In this document: positions 55,289 through 63,039 of the stretch, piece by piece
How the letters are laid out: every line of letters starts with the position of its first letter
How positions within the stretch are numbered: the first letter of the stretch is position 1
Source of the DNA: Candidatus Opimibacter skivensis
GTDB lineage: Bacteria; Bacteroidota; Bacteroidia; Chitinophagales; Saprospiraceae
Direction of reading: 5' to 3'
Length of the DNA stretch: 64,000 bases
Assembly: GCA_016722045.1 (NCBI GenBank)
Contig: JADKGY010000001.1
Location: 1,550,001-1,614,000, forward strand
Made by a program: the position numbers and the translations under genes
Notes under the pieces: generated by a model
Databases searched by the model: none
What the model was told of the DNA's origin: nothing
Seen by the model: only the letters and a program-made list of their open reading frames with translations

Positions 55289-55326
55289 TTTCGATTTTCG
55301 TTTTTGGAATATTGATTTTTGATTTA

Positions 55327-55935
55327 TTACTTCCTGGTATGCATGCCTTTCCTTAGCATCCATGTTACTTTTTTAAATTTTGATCTATCATCATCCAAAA
55401 GAAACTGTTGTGTCAAATTTTCAATTTCAGTAAACTTTAGCTTTTTTTTGCGATAATTATTTCTGAAGTATTGGTAAAAGGCATTACAAAAATTAAGATA
55501 ATCTCTGTACAATCTCAACTTTTGACAAAAGTATGCATTATTAAGCCTGGCAATCTCAAGATTTCTGAAGCCTCTTCTGCCATCCACTATAGTTGTGTCA
55601 AACATCCCCATCACGCTCCACCTGTAACAAACTATAGTACTATAATCAAAATCCGGATCGAATCCCTCATCCAAAAGTGAAGCTGCATAATGGATATACA
55701 GATTCGTTATCGTCGGGCGATACGCATCCTGAGAATCTGCATCCATTGTATGATTCAACTTTTCATACGCTAAGCCGCGGATCATAAGTAATAACCAGGT
55801 TCTGCTGTTATCAAATAATGAATCAAAATTATTCTGAATTGAATCGAGACCAGGATAACCAGGATCACCTTGCGCATTTGTGCAATAAGTTATTAACACA
55901 AACAATGCAATCTTTACAGGTACACAGGCTCGCAT
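55327..55935 (-). CDS. Secreted protein of unknown function
   Basis: From the ATG at 55935 the product is 202 residues with a signal peptide (PVKIALFVLITYCTNAQ). The mature part is helical and aromatic-rich (SRTWLLLMIRGLAYEKLNH, NLYIHYAASLLDEGFD, FCQKLRLYRDYLNFCNAF), ending in a Lys-rich tail. No family recognised. It is plausibly periplasmic. It ends in the codons just before the membrane-protein gene's rejected upstream extension, so the two genes are closely spaced on the same strand. Confidence 0.55.
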   Translation of the reverse strand: MRACVPVKIALFVLITYCTNAQGDPGYPGLDSIQNNFDSLFDNSRTWLLLMIRGLAYEKLNHTMDADSQDAYRPTITNLYIHYAASLLDEGFDPDFDYSTIVCYRWSVMGMFDTTIVDGRRGFRNLEIARLNNAYFCQKLRLYRDYLNFCNAFYQYFRNNYRKKKLKFTEIENLTQQFLLDDDRSKFKKVTWMLRKGMHTRK

Positions 55936-55991
55936 AGTACACAAAGTTTTCCTGATCAGAATATTGTCCGGAAAGTAATGAATTTACATAA

Positions 55992-56342
55992 ATGTCCTTA
56001 AAACATCAATTACAAGGTGTCATTTCAGGAAACGGGTCGGTTAGGAATGGAGAAATTGTCCAAACAATCACCGACTACCCTAGAGGAAAAAAGAAAGCAA
56101 TTTCAGCAGCTGAAAAAACGGAGTTCAGCGAAGAGCAAGATGCGCATATCCTCATTGAAAATGTCAGGGAATTTTTATTTGCGAACGGATTCGTAAACAA
56201 AAAAGAAAACAATTATTATCTCCCGGATCTTGGAATTATTTTCGAAGATTTACATGATGAGAATGTCCTTATTGAAGATGGGGCATTTCAGTTTATTGAT
56301 ACTGTCTTTTTTCTGATGCCGTCTTTTTACCAGAAAGAATAG
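55992..56342 (+). pseudogene. Internally truncated polyvalent-kinase-like protein, copy 1
   Basis: An open 116-codon frame starts SLKHQLQGVISGNGSVRNGE and ends NNYYLPDLGIIFEDLHDENV ... FQFIDTVFFL. From memory of the family, these are the two ends of a ~200-residue Bacteroidota protein with a kinase-like 'polyvalent protein' domain (D-L-H-x-E-N-V-L and I-D-T-V). The middle ~90 residues are absent (join near TEFSEEQDAHILIENV). The DLHDEN catalytic-loop-like motif and IDT remain, but the ATP-binding part is lost, so I expect it to be non-functional. A second, more decayed copy lies at 58900. Confidence 0.55.
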
Positions 56343-56444
56343 TGGATTTTTTCATTTGTTGTTCTTCATTAAAAGGGAAGAACTATTGATACTTTTTCGA
56401 AAAATCCTGGTATGCATTAAAGTATTTTCAAAGTCAGAATACGT

Positions 56445-56981
56445 TTATCGCCCCGTCACGATCACCATGAAGTCATTGTCCGTCAGCACGTAGTTGCCGT
56501 TGGTGATGTACACTTTAAATGTCGTTCCGTTGATAGTGTTGACGCTGATCAGCCGCGCAGCGGCGGCGCTGATCGGCGGCGCATCGATCTCGGGTATAGC
56601 CACAATCGCCAGACGGGTGTTATCGATCGCGCCGACCTGAAGCGTAAAGGTGTATTCTCCGGTGACGTGAGTTAGGGGGCTGACCACGCCATACGAGGCG
56701 AACAAAGAACCCGAAGCGTTCACTGACGCCCAGGCCTGGATTGCGTTGTCGCGGTGATACTCGCCAAATGGGTGCGTCCCGCCATCGCCAGCGTTGGTGT
56801 TCGACGTGAGGGTGCCGCTCATTATTCTGACCTGGTTTCCGATATTGAGGGAGTCGGATATTTTTACTCCACCGACTACTTCTAATTTAGCACCGGGGGT
56901 GGTAGTGCCGATGCCAACATTTTGCGCCATGCCTGTTAAAGTAAAAAATAAAAAAAATGAAATTGGGAATACCTTTTTCAT
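56445..56981 (-). CDS. Secreted tail-fibre-like protein with GC-rich body
   Basis: This 178-residue protein has a signal peptide (FPISFFLFFTLTGMAQ) and the typical opening NVGIGTTTPGAKLEVVGGVK of Bacteroidota tail-fibre-like secreted proteins. The remainder (TNAGDGGTHPFGEYHRDN, IPEIDAPPISAAAARLISVN, NYVLTDNDFMVIVTGR) is unlike it in codon use. It is rich in GCG, GCC, CGC and GGC codons, in contrast to the AT-rich signal-peptide region and neighbours. A chimaera of a local leader and a transferred GC-rich segment is plausible. Function unknown. Confidence 0.65.
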   Translation of the reverse strand: MKKVFPISFFLFFTLTGMAQNVGIGTTTPGAKLEVVGGVKISDSLNIGNQVRIMSGTLTSNTNAGDGGTHPFGEYHRDNAIQAWASVNASGSLFASYGVVSPLTHVTGEYTFTLQVGAIDNTRLAIVAIPEIDAPPISAAAARLISVNTINGTTFKVYITNGNYVLTDNDFMVIVTGR

Positions 56982-57059
56982 GATTGATGCTTATTTTTTT
57001 TTGTTCATAAATATATACCCTTTTCTTTTTACGGATTTTTATTTCCAATGAACGCTCGT

Positions 57060-57095
57060 CGGGGCACGCAGGGGAGTTTCACCTCTGCGTGCTAT
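57060..57095 (-). ncRNA. Possible group II intron domain VI scar
   Basis: On the minus strand, GCACGCAGAGGTGAAACTCC then CCTGCGTGCCCCGAC folds as a hairpin with a GTGAAA loop. It resembles the domain VI hairpin and 3' end of a group II intron (compare 60106-60184). No domain V lies beside it, so only a remnant, if real. Confidence 0.35.
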
Positions 57096-57165
57096 TTGAA
57101 CTTGTGGAATCTTATTAATGGCTGACTTTTTTATCCTTCATGGGTCATGGGAATTGTTTAGTATC

Positions 57166-57627
57166 CTAAGCTTTCTTCTTGCTGTATTTATCATCTGCTT
57201 CCCTTATTAGAGAAAGAGTGCTTTTGAATTTTTTAACCACTTTTTCATCCGGGCCAGGTAAGGTGTACGGTTTATTAAATGATGCCTGATTTACCTTAAA
57301 ATAAGCAGCTATTTCCCTGATGACTTCTTTTGAAAATCCTTTTTTTTGATTCAATATTTTAGAAAGCACCGTTTTGTCAATACCCGTACTTTTAGATAAT
57401 GCTATGGCATTAATATCATGCATCTCCATCAATTGTTTCAACATTTCAACAGGATGAATATCCTCTGAATGAGAATGATCTTCATCCCATTTTTCAATAA
57501 GTACTGTAAGAAGATCAATCTTGTCTTCTTCCTCAGCAGATAGTTGCTGAAGAGAAATTAATCTTTCCAATTCATCACAATATTTATGATATTGTTCAGC
57601 GGATTTAATAACTTTTAAATTGTTCAT
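57166..57627 (-). CDS. higA: HigA-like antitoxin with HTH domain
   Basis: This 153-residue protein has an N-terminal helical domain (AEQYHKYCDELERLISLQQL) and an XRE-type helix-turn-helix at about 84-130 (DINAIALSKSTGIDKTVLSK, EVIREIAAYFKV). It follows the HigB toxin remnant on the same strand. The toxin remnant's stop overlaps its start (ATGA), the usual HigBA coupling. Normally it binds HigB and represses its operon. Here the toxin is broken, so the antitoxin is orphaned but intact. A TCCTTCATGGGTC-type tail precedes no clear terminator. Confidence 0.82.
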   Translation of the reverse strand: MNNLKVIKSAEQYHKYCDELERLISLQQLSAEEEDKIDLLTVLIEKWDEDHSHSEDIHPVEMLKQLMEMHDINAIALSKSTGIDKTVLSKILNQKKGFSKEVIREIAAYFKVNQASFNKPYTLPGPDEKVVKKFKSTLSLIREADDKYSKKKA

Positions 57628-57868
57628 TTTGCCCTTGATTTGTAAAGATCAACATCACAGATTCCGATTTCATTTTTCACAGCATTGCAAAGTTTACCGC
57701 CCCCCCCTCCTCAAATCACTCTTTTCCAAAAGTGCTTTTAATGTCATTGGGATTTTCCCAATAAGCTGCTTTCAATAATTCCAGGAATAGATTCATTGAA
57801 CTTCTCGATCGAGCATTCTGAGTCATAAAGTCCTCAACACTGGCCTTCCTTATCAGGTTAACTTTCAT
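57624..57868 (-). pseudogene. higB: HigB toxin, internally deleted
   Basis: From the ATG at 57868 the frame reads KVNLIRKASVEDFMTQNARS, then AYWENPNDIKSTFGKE and a stop at 57716. This is the start of a Bacteroidota HigB. After a run of eight Cs (57700-57707 on the + strand), another frame reads KLCNAVKNEIGICDVDLYKS up to a TGA overlapping the higA start, which is the end of the same protein. The central ~35-40 residues (family pattern VVFNIAGNNYR ... GTHAEYD) are missing, including the conserved catalytic and RNA-binding segment. The toxin is thus inactive by deletion. Confidence 0.8.
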
Positions 57869-57875
57869 AAAATGT

Positions 57876-57898
57876 AAAGTTGCCGAAACGGCAACTTT
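57876..57898. repeat. Hairpin with 3-base loop directly upstream of higB
   Basis: AAAGTTGCCG / CGGCAACTTT form a perfect 10-bp stem around AAA, ending 8 bases before the higB start codon. It could be the operator of the HigBA operon or belong to the short-loop hairpin class at 14388. Confidence 0.6.
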
Positions 57899-58110
57899 TA
57901 TTTTCCACACCACCTCCTCCTCTATTTCGTTGCTTTTATAAATGTCAAACATAATGTTAGCTTCGGAATCGTCATGATCAGAACGGACTTTATCACCGTC
58001 CACCTGGCGGAAACCGAGCACCATAATTTTAGCAAAATTTCTGAGTGTGATATCAAAAAGTCCGGGCGGTTGCAAAACGTAGGAACGGTTGCAAAACGCC
58101 CCGACTCCCC
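57899..58110 (-). other. Coding-like fragment upstream of higB
   Basis: The frame running into higB reads DITLRNFAKIMVLGFRQVDG and SEANIMFDIYKSNEIEEEVV. It has protein-like composition but no start of its own and no recognised family. It may be the end of a lost gene spliced onto the hairpin. Confidence 0.3.
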
Positions 58111-58350
58111 ACAAGAGCAAAGAAAATACTATAATATCATCAGGGACACTCATATGCTCACTGGAACACTTTCAAAAAGTCTGGGCGGTTGCAAAACGTA
58201 GGGGCGGTTGCAAAACGCCCCGACTTTTTGAAACCAGATCAATTCTCTATGAATGACATCATCTTAATCATTTTTCATTTCCGGAAGAACTTCCTTTTAT
58301 TGCTCTTGTCGGGGTGTTTTGCAACCACCCGGACAAGAGCAATAAAAGCA
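58050..58350. repeat. GGTTGCAAAACG palindromic (REP-like) elements
   Basis: Four copies of GCGGTTGCAAAACG-type blocks lie in two pairs (58063-58106 and 58182-58231), each pair followed by CGCCCCGAC. The second pair is flanked by AAAAAGTC ... GACTTTTT. A further hairpin (58295-58347) has a stem of about 22 bp TTTTATTGCTCTTGTC plus GGGTG around TTTTGCAAC. These are mutually related REP-like hairpins without coding potential. Confidence 0.7.
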
Positions 58351-58374
58351 CTGCTTCTTACTATGCTCTTCTAA

Positions 58375-58735
58375 ATAAGTTAGTATGTCTTTGAAATGGT
58401 TAAGAGCTTTCCTGTCCCAAACTATCTGGAAGGAAGATGGTTTTACATGGTTTCGTTTTCAATGTCATTTGAATAAGGAATAGCGAATATCGAAGTTGGA
58501 AGTAAGAAGCAAGAAAAGAGAAATAGAAATTGAAGTTGGAAGTATGGCCTTCTTTTTTATTTCTACTTACAACTTTCCCCTTTTACTTCCCCTTACGACG
58601 TCGATATTCGCTATTCCAGATTTCATTTACTATTTTACCAGATATTGGTAACTTTTCCAAATTTCGGTGAAGCTTTCCGGTTTGATGGATAAACATTAGT
58701 TGTGGTGCGGCGGATTGAGAGGATGTTGTAGTGCA
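58375..58735 (+). repeat. ~360-bp duplicated segment, left copy
   Basis: Nearly identical to 60213-60573 (scattered single-base differences). It starts AAGTTAGTATGTCTTTGAAA and ends GTGGTGCGGCGGATTG then AGGATGTTGTAGTG. Inside are GGAATAGCGAATATCGA and its inverted TCGATATTCGCTATTCC, the core of the 53-55 kb array in the opposite arrangement. The two copies flank 58736-60212. Confidence 0.9.
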
Positions 58736-58899
58736 TAGGTTATTGGAGATAGGACAGGTATATGTTGTGGGTCCCGAGATGGGATTTAAGCAATTTTTTT
58801 TTGAAGGAAGTTGTGCATCAGTTACTGATGTTATATGCGGTTCTACTTTGAGCGCTGTCGTAATTTGATTAATTGTCTGGAAAGTCATTACTTTAGATA

Positions 58900-59232
58900 A
58901 AAGTCCTTAAACCATGAATTACAAAGTGTCATTTCAGGAAATGGGTCGATTAGGAATGGAGAAATTATCCAAACAATTACCCACTACCTTAGAGGAAAAA
59001 AGAAAGCAATTTCAGTGGTTGAAAAAACGGAGTTCAGCAAAGAGCAAGAAGCGCAGGCCCTAATTGAAACTGTAAAGGGATTTCCATTTTGAACAGATTC
59101 GTAAACAAAAAAGAAAATGATTATTACCACCCGGGTCTTGGAATTATTTTCGAAGATTTACATGATGAGAATGTCCTTACGGAAGATGGGGCATCGCAGT
59201 TTATTGATACTGTCATTTTTCTGATGCCGTAA
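58900..59232 (+). pseudogene. Polyvalent-kinase-like protein, copy 2, decayed
   Basis: The frame reads LNHELQSVISGNGSIRNGEI, then IQTITHYLRGKKKAIS, and reaches a TGA after TVKGFPF. It then resumes as NRFVNKKENDYYHPGLGIIF, EDLHDENVLTEDGA and FIDTVIFLMP. It aligns along its whole length with 55992-56342 and shares the same internal truncation. The start ATG has become AAG. The duplication therefore happened after the truncation. Confidence 0.8.
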
Positions 59233-59256
59233 TCATCAAACTATTCTCCCATTAAT

Positions 59257-59424
59257 TTAAGTCTGTGACAATTGAATTATGTTAATGTTTTTTTTCTTAT
59301 TTGCAATTTTCAAAGGCAAGGTATTTTTTAATTTAGTGACTGGCATTTTTCTGCCGGTTGCTTTGTAGTATGCAATTATTTCACTTAGTTTTTGACGTGA
59401 AAGACACAAAACCCTGATAAATGA
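59257..59424 (-). pseudogene. Unassigned coding-like fragment
   Basis: A frame without a usable start, between TAA codons, reads FSFIRVLCLSRQKLSEIIAY, then YKATGRKMPVTKLKN and a lysine-rich end. It looks coding and could be the tail of a lost gene. No family recognised. Confidence 0.25.
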
Positions 59425-59435
59425 AAATTCTTACA

Positions 59436-59636
59436 CTAGGCCTTTGACCCCTGGTTGCGGGTAGTCGATATTATGCCACGTTTCTTTTTCTCTGTGGATC
59501 TTTGACCGTACTTCTCACGGATAGCTTCCATTTGCTTCTCATATAAACTTGGGTTATCAGCGTGCAAAAGACTTAATTCTTCACGTTGTTTACGCATGAA
59601 CTCTACCGCTTTGAATTCTTCTTTCTTAGTTGTCAT
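59436..59636 (-). CDS. Antitoxin-like partner of the PIN-domain toxin
   Basis: The 66-residue protein (TTKKEEFKAVEFMRKQREEL ... LYEKQMEAIREKYGQ) is highly charged and helical. Its start overlaps the stop of the PIN gene by four bases (ATGA), the arrangement of PIN toxin followed by a small antitoxin in Bacteroidota. It has no recognisable DNA-binding fold. The frame is intact while its partner carries a nonsense codon. Confidence 0.6.
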   Translation of the reverse strand: MTTKKEEFKAVEFMRKQREELSLLHADNPSLYEKQMEAIREKYGQRSTEKKKRGIISTTRNQGSKA

Positions 59637-60082
59637 ACTCCTATTATTTCTCTGGGCGACCGTATGTCTATCAGGCTGTATCCGTGTCTCAAATTTACGG
59701 AATTAAACAATCTGATTCTATCAACATTTAAGATATGCTTAAAATTCCAACTTACCAAGGCGTTTACATTGTGATATGTCGCCATTGCAATGTGGTTCGC
59801 ATCTTCCAGGGATTTTTTGGTCAAAGCTCCCTCTGTTATATAATACCCAGCCAGCGTTTTAGTCTCTGAATTTGCAGCGATTAACTCACCGTGTGAATTA
59901 AGCAACTGTTCAAGTAACTTAATTACATAGTCAGGTGCTCCTTGAATTTCTCTTATTGTTATTTCAGAAATAACTGCAGTGTGTTTCCCACCTTGAATCT
60001 CATTTATAAGAGGTTCCGTCTATTCTTTGAATTCTGAGTCAAAGTTTCCCCCAATTATAGATGTGTCAAGATATAGTCTCAT
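59633..60082 (-). pseudogene. PIN-domain toxin inactivated by one nonsense codon
   Basis: From the ATG at 60082 the frame reads MRLYLDTSIIGGNFDSEFKE, TAG at 60020-60022, then TEPLINEIQGG. It continues open through SEITIREIQ and DANHIAMATYHNVNALVSWN to the stop at 59633. This is a full 149-codon PIN ribonuclease: LDTS (D6), the Glu near 54 and DANHIAMA carry the acidic site. One TGG-to-TAG (or similar) change truncates it after 20 residues; an internal restart would lose D6. Everything else is undamaged, so the mutation is recent or is suppressed. Confidence 0.85.
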
Positions 60083-60105
60083 TATCTAATTTAAAATGTG
60101 GCATA

Positions 60106-60184
60106 GTCGAGTCACGCAAAGGCGTTTCACCCTTGCGTTCTCACAGAACCGTGCTTGAACCTCTCGATTCACACGTGTCTTCCT
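60106..60184 (-). ncRNA. Group II intron 3'-end remnant (domains V and VI)
   Basis: On the minus strand, CGTGTGAATCGAGAGGTTCA then AGCACGGTTCTGTGAGAACG matches domain V of bacterial group II introns (GAGCCGTGTG ... CACGGTTC). It is followed by the domain VI hairpin GCAAGGGTGAAACGCCTTTGC and the terminal TGACTCGAC. The catalytic AGC at the start of domain V reads GACACG, so it is degenerate. The rest of the intron and its reverse transcriptase are absent, cut at the duplicated 360-bp segment. Confidence 0.6.
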
Positions 60185-60212
60185 GTTCAGCCACGAATGT
60201 AATAAATACATA

Positions 60213-60573
60213 ATAAGTTAGTATGTCTTTGAAATGATTGAGTGCTTTCCTATCCCAAACTATCTGGAAAGAAGATGGTCTTACATGGTTTCGTTTTCAA
60301 TGTCATTTGAATAAGGAATAGCGAATATCGAAGTTGGAAGTAAGAAGCAAGAAAAGAGAAATAGAAGTTGAAGTTGGAAGTATGGCCTTCTTTTTTATTT
60401 CTACTTACAACTTTCCCCTTTTACTTCCCCTTACGACGTCGATATTCGCTATTCCAGATTTCATTTACTATTTTACCAGATATTGGTAACTTTTCCAAAT
60501 TTCGGTGAAGCTTTCCGGTTTGATGGATAAACATTAGTTGTGGTGCGGCGGATTGAAAGGATGTTGTAGTGTA
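60213..60573 (+). repeat. ~360-bp duplicated segment, right copy
   Basis: Right partner of 58375-58735. Its right edge (GTTGTAGTG) abuts the stop codon of the antitoxin at 60574, and its left edge joins the group II intron scar. Confidence 0.9.
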
Positions 60574-60894
60574 TTATTTTAATGATCGTTGTCTGAGTTT
60601 GATATTGAAATGGAGTTCACCATCCAGGCCATCTTCCACAATCTTTTGGAGTGTTGAGATACGCACCTCTCGTACATCATTTTCAATCTTTGAAATATTG
60701 CCCTTATTTGTTCCGCAACGATCAGCCAGTTCTTCTTGCGTCAAGCCTTTTTTTATTCTGGCTTGCTGAAGTAGAAAACCAATTTTAAAAGTTTCATATC
60801 CTCTTTCAAATTTATCTCGTTTTGGAGTGCCCTTCTTTCCATATTGTTCATCGACAAACTGGTCAAGGGATTTCAAATTACTTTTCTTGCTCAT
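60574..60894 (-). CDS. XRE-family antitoxin of an intact toxin-antitoxin pair
   Basis: This 106-residue protein has an XRE helix-turn-helix at about 40-85 (LLQQARIKKGLTQEELADRC, NKGNISKIENDVREVRIST) after a short charged N-terminus. It overlaps the 3' end of the RelE/ParE-like toxin gene by 17 bases, the toxin-first order of HigBA-type loci. It should neutralise the toxin and repress the operon. Its last codons (LRQRSLK) sit right at the edge of the duplicated segment. Confidence 0.85.
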   Translation of the reverse strand: MSKKSNLKSLDQFVDEQYGKKGTPKRDKFERGYETFKIGFLLQQARIKKGLTQEELADRCGTNKGNISKIENDVREVRISTLQKIVEDGLDGELHFNIKLRQRSLK

Positions 60895-61222
60895 ATTGTT
60901 TTTTTATTCTCAATGCCTTTTCAATTTCAGATTTCGGTGTTCGTTGGGTCTTCTTCTGATATCCATTTGCAAGTACCACAAGTTGATCTTCATCAAAAAA
61001 ACAAAATATCCTGAAGATGTCACTTCCTTGCTTAACACGTATTTCATAAAGGCCATCGGTATCTTCCAGATGGTCCAAATAAATCTTGGGTACACGCTGT
61101 ACATATTCAATAATCCGGAAAGTCCAAAGAATCTTATCCCTTACTTTCAGTCGCTGATTGGCATAGAAGTCACTGAAGTAAGTCTTATAGAAGAAGACCG
61201 TCCTTACCTTCAACTGGTGCAT
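60878..61222 (-). CDS. RelE/ParE-superfamily (Gp49-like) toxin
   Basis: From the ATG at 61222 the protein is 114 residues; a longer frame from 61258 adds unlikely codons. Gp49-like features are KVRDKILWTFRIIEYVQRVP, then LYEIRVKQGSDIFRIFCFFD and LVVLANGYQKKTQRTPKSEI. The basic residues that cleave ribosome-bound mRNA in the family are present (R in YEIRV, RIF, KKTQRTP). Of the four toxin-antitoxin loci in this window, it alone looks complete. Confidence 0.85.
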   Translation of the reverse strand: MHQLKVRTVFFYKTYFSDFYANQRLKVRDKILWTFRIIEYVQRVPKIYLDHLEDTDGLYEIRVKQGSDIFRIFCFFDEDQLVVLANGYQKKTQRTPKSEIEKALRIKKQYEQEK

Positions 61223-61458
61223 TAAAGTAAAGATAGGGCAAGTTGTCTGAATGTGCAACTTATATTTTTCAAAACTTGCTTTTCGGCAGCAGTAATCTGC
61301 GTGTAAAAATTCTCATGAAACGGCCAAGGTTATCCTACGGCGGGGTGACTGTCGATGACTTGTGCCGGGTACGTTCTTTTATAAATAAGGCTATCATTTT
61401 TAATGTGAACTTCCCTGCTGCTGGGTAGCAAATATTATGATGTAATATCCTATGCCCG
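61223..61458. other. Non-coding gap
   Basis: No supported gene. A 61-codon + strand frame (MKRPRLSYGGVTVDDLCRV) crosses it but matches nothing I recognise. No repeat or hairpin stands out. Confidence 0.3.
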
Positions 61459-62535
61459 CTAATAGTTGTTGCTGCCATTAAGTCTAAGCAAGTAATTAGC
61501 TATCATTTGTGTCTCCTGAAGCGAAAAAACGGGTTTGAAATATTCTACATAATGGCAAAGCTCTTTTAATGTCAATATTTTTACATACTGAAACTCCTCT
61601 CTTGGTTTCTGATTAATCATGACTATAAGGTTCTTGATTGGAATTTTTCTGTCTCCCCAATGATGTTGGAGAAGGGAGCTTGCTTGATCTCCATTTAAAG
61701 TTATGTACAAGGCAAAGCTTGTCCTTTTGATTTGCTCTACAGGAGAGCGTAGGCTTAGATTGTTCATTGACTGTTCGCTCCAGTTCTTGGTTTCGATAAG
61801 AAAAACTCCGGAAGGAGCGATAAGGATGTGATCAATTTGAACAGATTGTATATAGTCGCTTTCTTGTCTGTTGTATATAGGAGGGTGAAAGGAGCAGGAA
61901 AAATCGTTTATCAATATATAGTCGTCAGGTAGGTGTTCCAATTCCTTGGAGACTTTTTGTTCACCAATAGCGCCGTAAATGGAATTCGTAAGTTCATCCA
62001 CAATGGTTTTCCTTCTATCATGTTCTCGTAGTTGAGCATAGGTACTTTCCTGGACAGCCTTATCAAAGTTAAGATCGATATAGTCAAATCGGCGTTTCTT
62101 ATTTATGTATGTATCGGTATGCCGCCGAATTGATTTGGCAATTTTTGCGTCGAAATTAGTTTCAATGTCGCGGATTTTACTTTGAATACTATTTTTTTGA
62201 AAATAGCTGGTAATCCTTTCAACTAAATTTGTTGGTGCTGAAGAAAGCGTATCCAATTGTTGCTTCAATTGATCAAGCTCTGAAAGCAGATTATTTGTGA
62301 ATTCACTTCGACATGTTTCGATAAAATCGTCAAGCAGTATCAATTCACCCTGAAGTTTTTCTTTTTCCTGCGTGATTAGAAGTGAACTGTTTGCAATGAT
62401 GTGCTCTCGGCTAACGAAATAGTTTTTCTGAAAAGAGATTAATTCATTTATTGAATGAAAGTCTTTTATGTTATGATTATGAAGATGTGTCTTGATAGCC
62501 GTCAGAGAGCCAACCTGATTATAGACTTTGCACAT
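61459..62535 (-). CDS. NERD-domain protein
   Basis: This 358-residue soluble protein has a long helical/coiled-coil N-terminal half (LDDFIETCRSEFTNNLLSEL, IRDIETNFDAKIAKSIRRHT). A NERD (nuclease-related) domain occupies ~190-300: IYGAIGEQKVSKELEHLPDD, VQIDHILIAPSGVFLIETKN W. The D and ExK acidic/basic residues match PD-(D/E)xK-like folds (D in QIDHI, E and K in ETKNW). A nuclease activity is inferred from these. It follows a small partner gene by 7 bases, so the two probably form an operon with defence or DNA-processing function. Confidence 0.85.
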   Translation of the reverse strand: MCKVYNQVGSLTAIKTHLHNHNIKDFHSINELISFQKNYFVSREHIIANSSLLITQEKEKLQGELILLDDFIETCRSEFTNNLLSELDQLKQQLDTLSSAPTNLVERITSYFQKNSIQSKIRDIETNFDAKIAKSIRRHTDTYINKKRRFDYIDLNFDKAVQESTYAQLREHDRRKTIVDELTNSIYGAIGEQKVSKELEHLPDDYILINDFSCSFHPPIYNRQESDYIQSVQIDHILIAPSGVFLIETKNWSEQSMNNLSLRSPVEQIKRTSFALYITLNGDQASSLLQHHWGDRKIPIKNLIVMINQKPREEFQYVKILTLKELCHYVEYFKPVFSLQETQMIANYLLRLNGSNNY

Positions 62536-62541
62536 ATTTGA

Positions 62542-62898
62542 CTACTTAGTTGCTTTTTGCTGTCTGCTGACTTGTCCACATCTTAGGACGCCGATTTTAT
62601 TAAATTCAATCGTGCTTGTAAATCTTTCATTCCAAATATAAAAGTTAGACTGATTAATGAGGGTTTCAATTTGAGATAATATCTGATTTTTATTTGTTGT
62701 GAATGAATTCTTTCTTCCAATGGAAACATGTAAAATATCACTGTCAAAAAAGTTAACTATAATTTGATATACTTGTTCTTTGGCTGATAAGATATCACTC
62801 TTAATCGCAGACCATTCACTATCAGGATACTTAGTTTGCTCCCATTCGATCTTGGATTGAAAGGTTTTACTCGAGATGAAAATTAATCTTGAATCCAT
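62542..62898 (-). CDS. Small protein cotranscribed with the NERD protein
   Basis: From the ATG at 62898 the protein is 118 residues (DSRLIFISSKTFQSKIEWEQ ... NEFTSTIEFN-like strands). Acidic and soluble; no family recognised. The longer frame from 62913 is equally open but begins in likely non-coding DNA. Its stop is 7 bases before the NERD start, which ties the two together functionally. Confidence 0.55.
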   Translation of the reverse strand: MDSRLIFISSKTFQSKIEWEQTKYPDSEWSAIKSDILSAKEQVYQIIVNFFDSDILHVSIGRKNSFTTNKNQILSQIETLINQSNFYIWNERFTSTIEFNKIGVLRCGQVSRQQKATK

Positions 62899-63039
62899 AT
62901 AATTTAATTCCAACTAATGAAGGCTATGGACAGTGGCGGCTCAATGCAGCAATCTTCCAGGTAGCCTTAATCTGTTTCAAGATAATAAACTGTAGGTAAA
63001 CGGTTATTGGCAACCAAGGCGGGTATACTTAATAAATAA

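Noticed and set aside
58583..58888. - strand 101-codon frame
   Set aside because: Runs through the duplicated 360-bp segment; no domain; equivalent frame not kept in the other copy.
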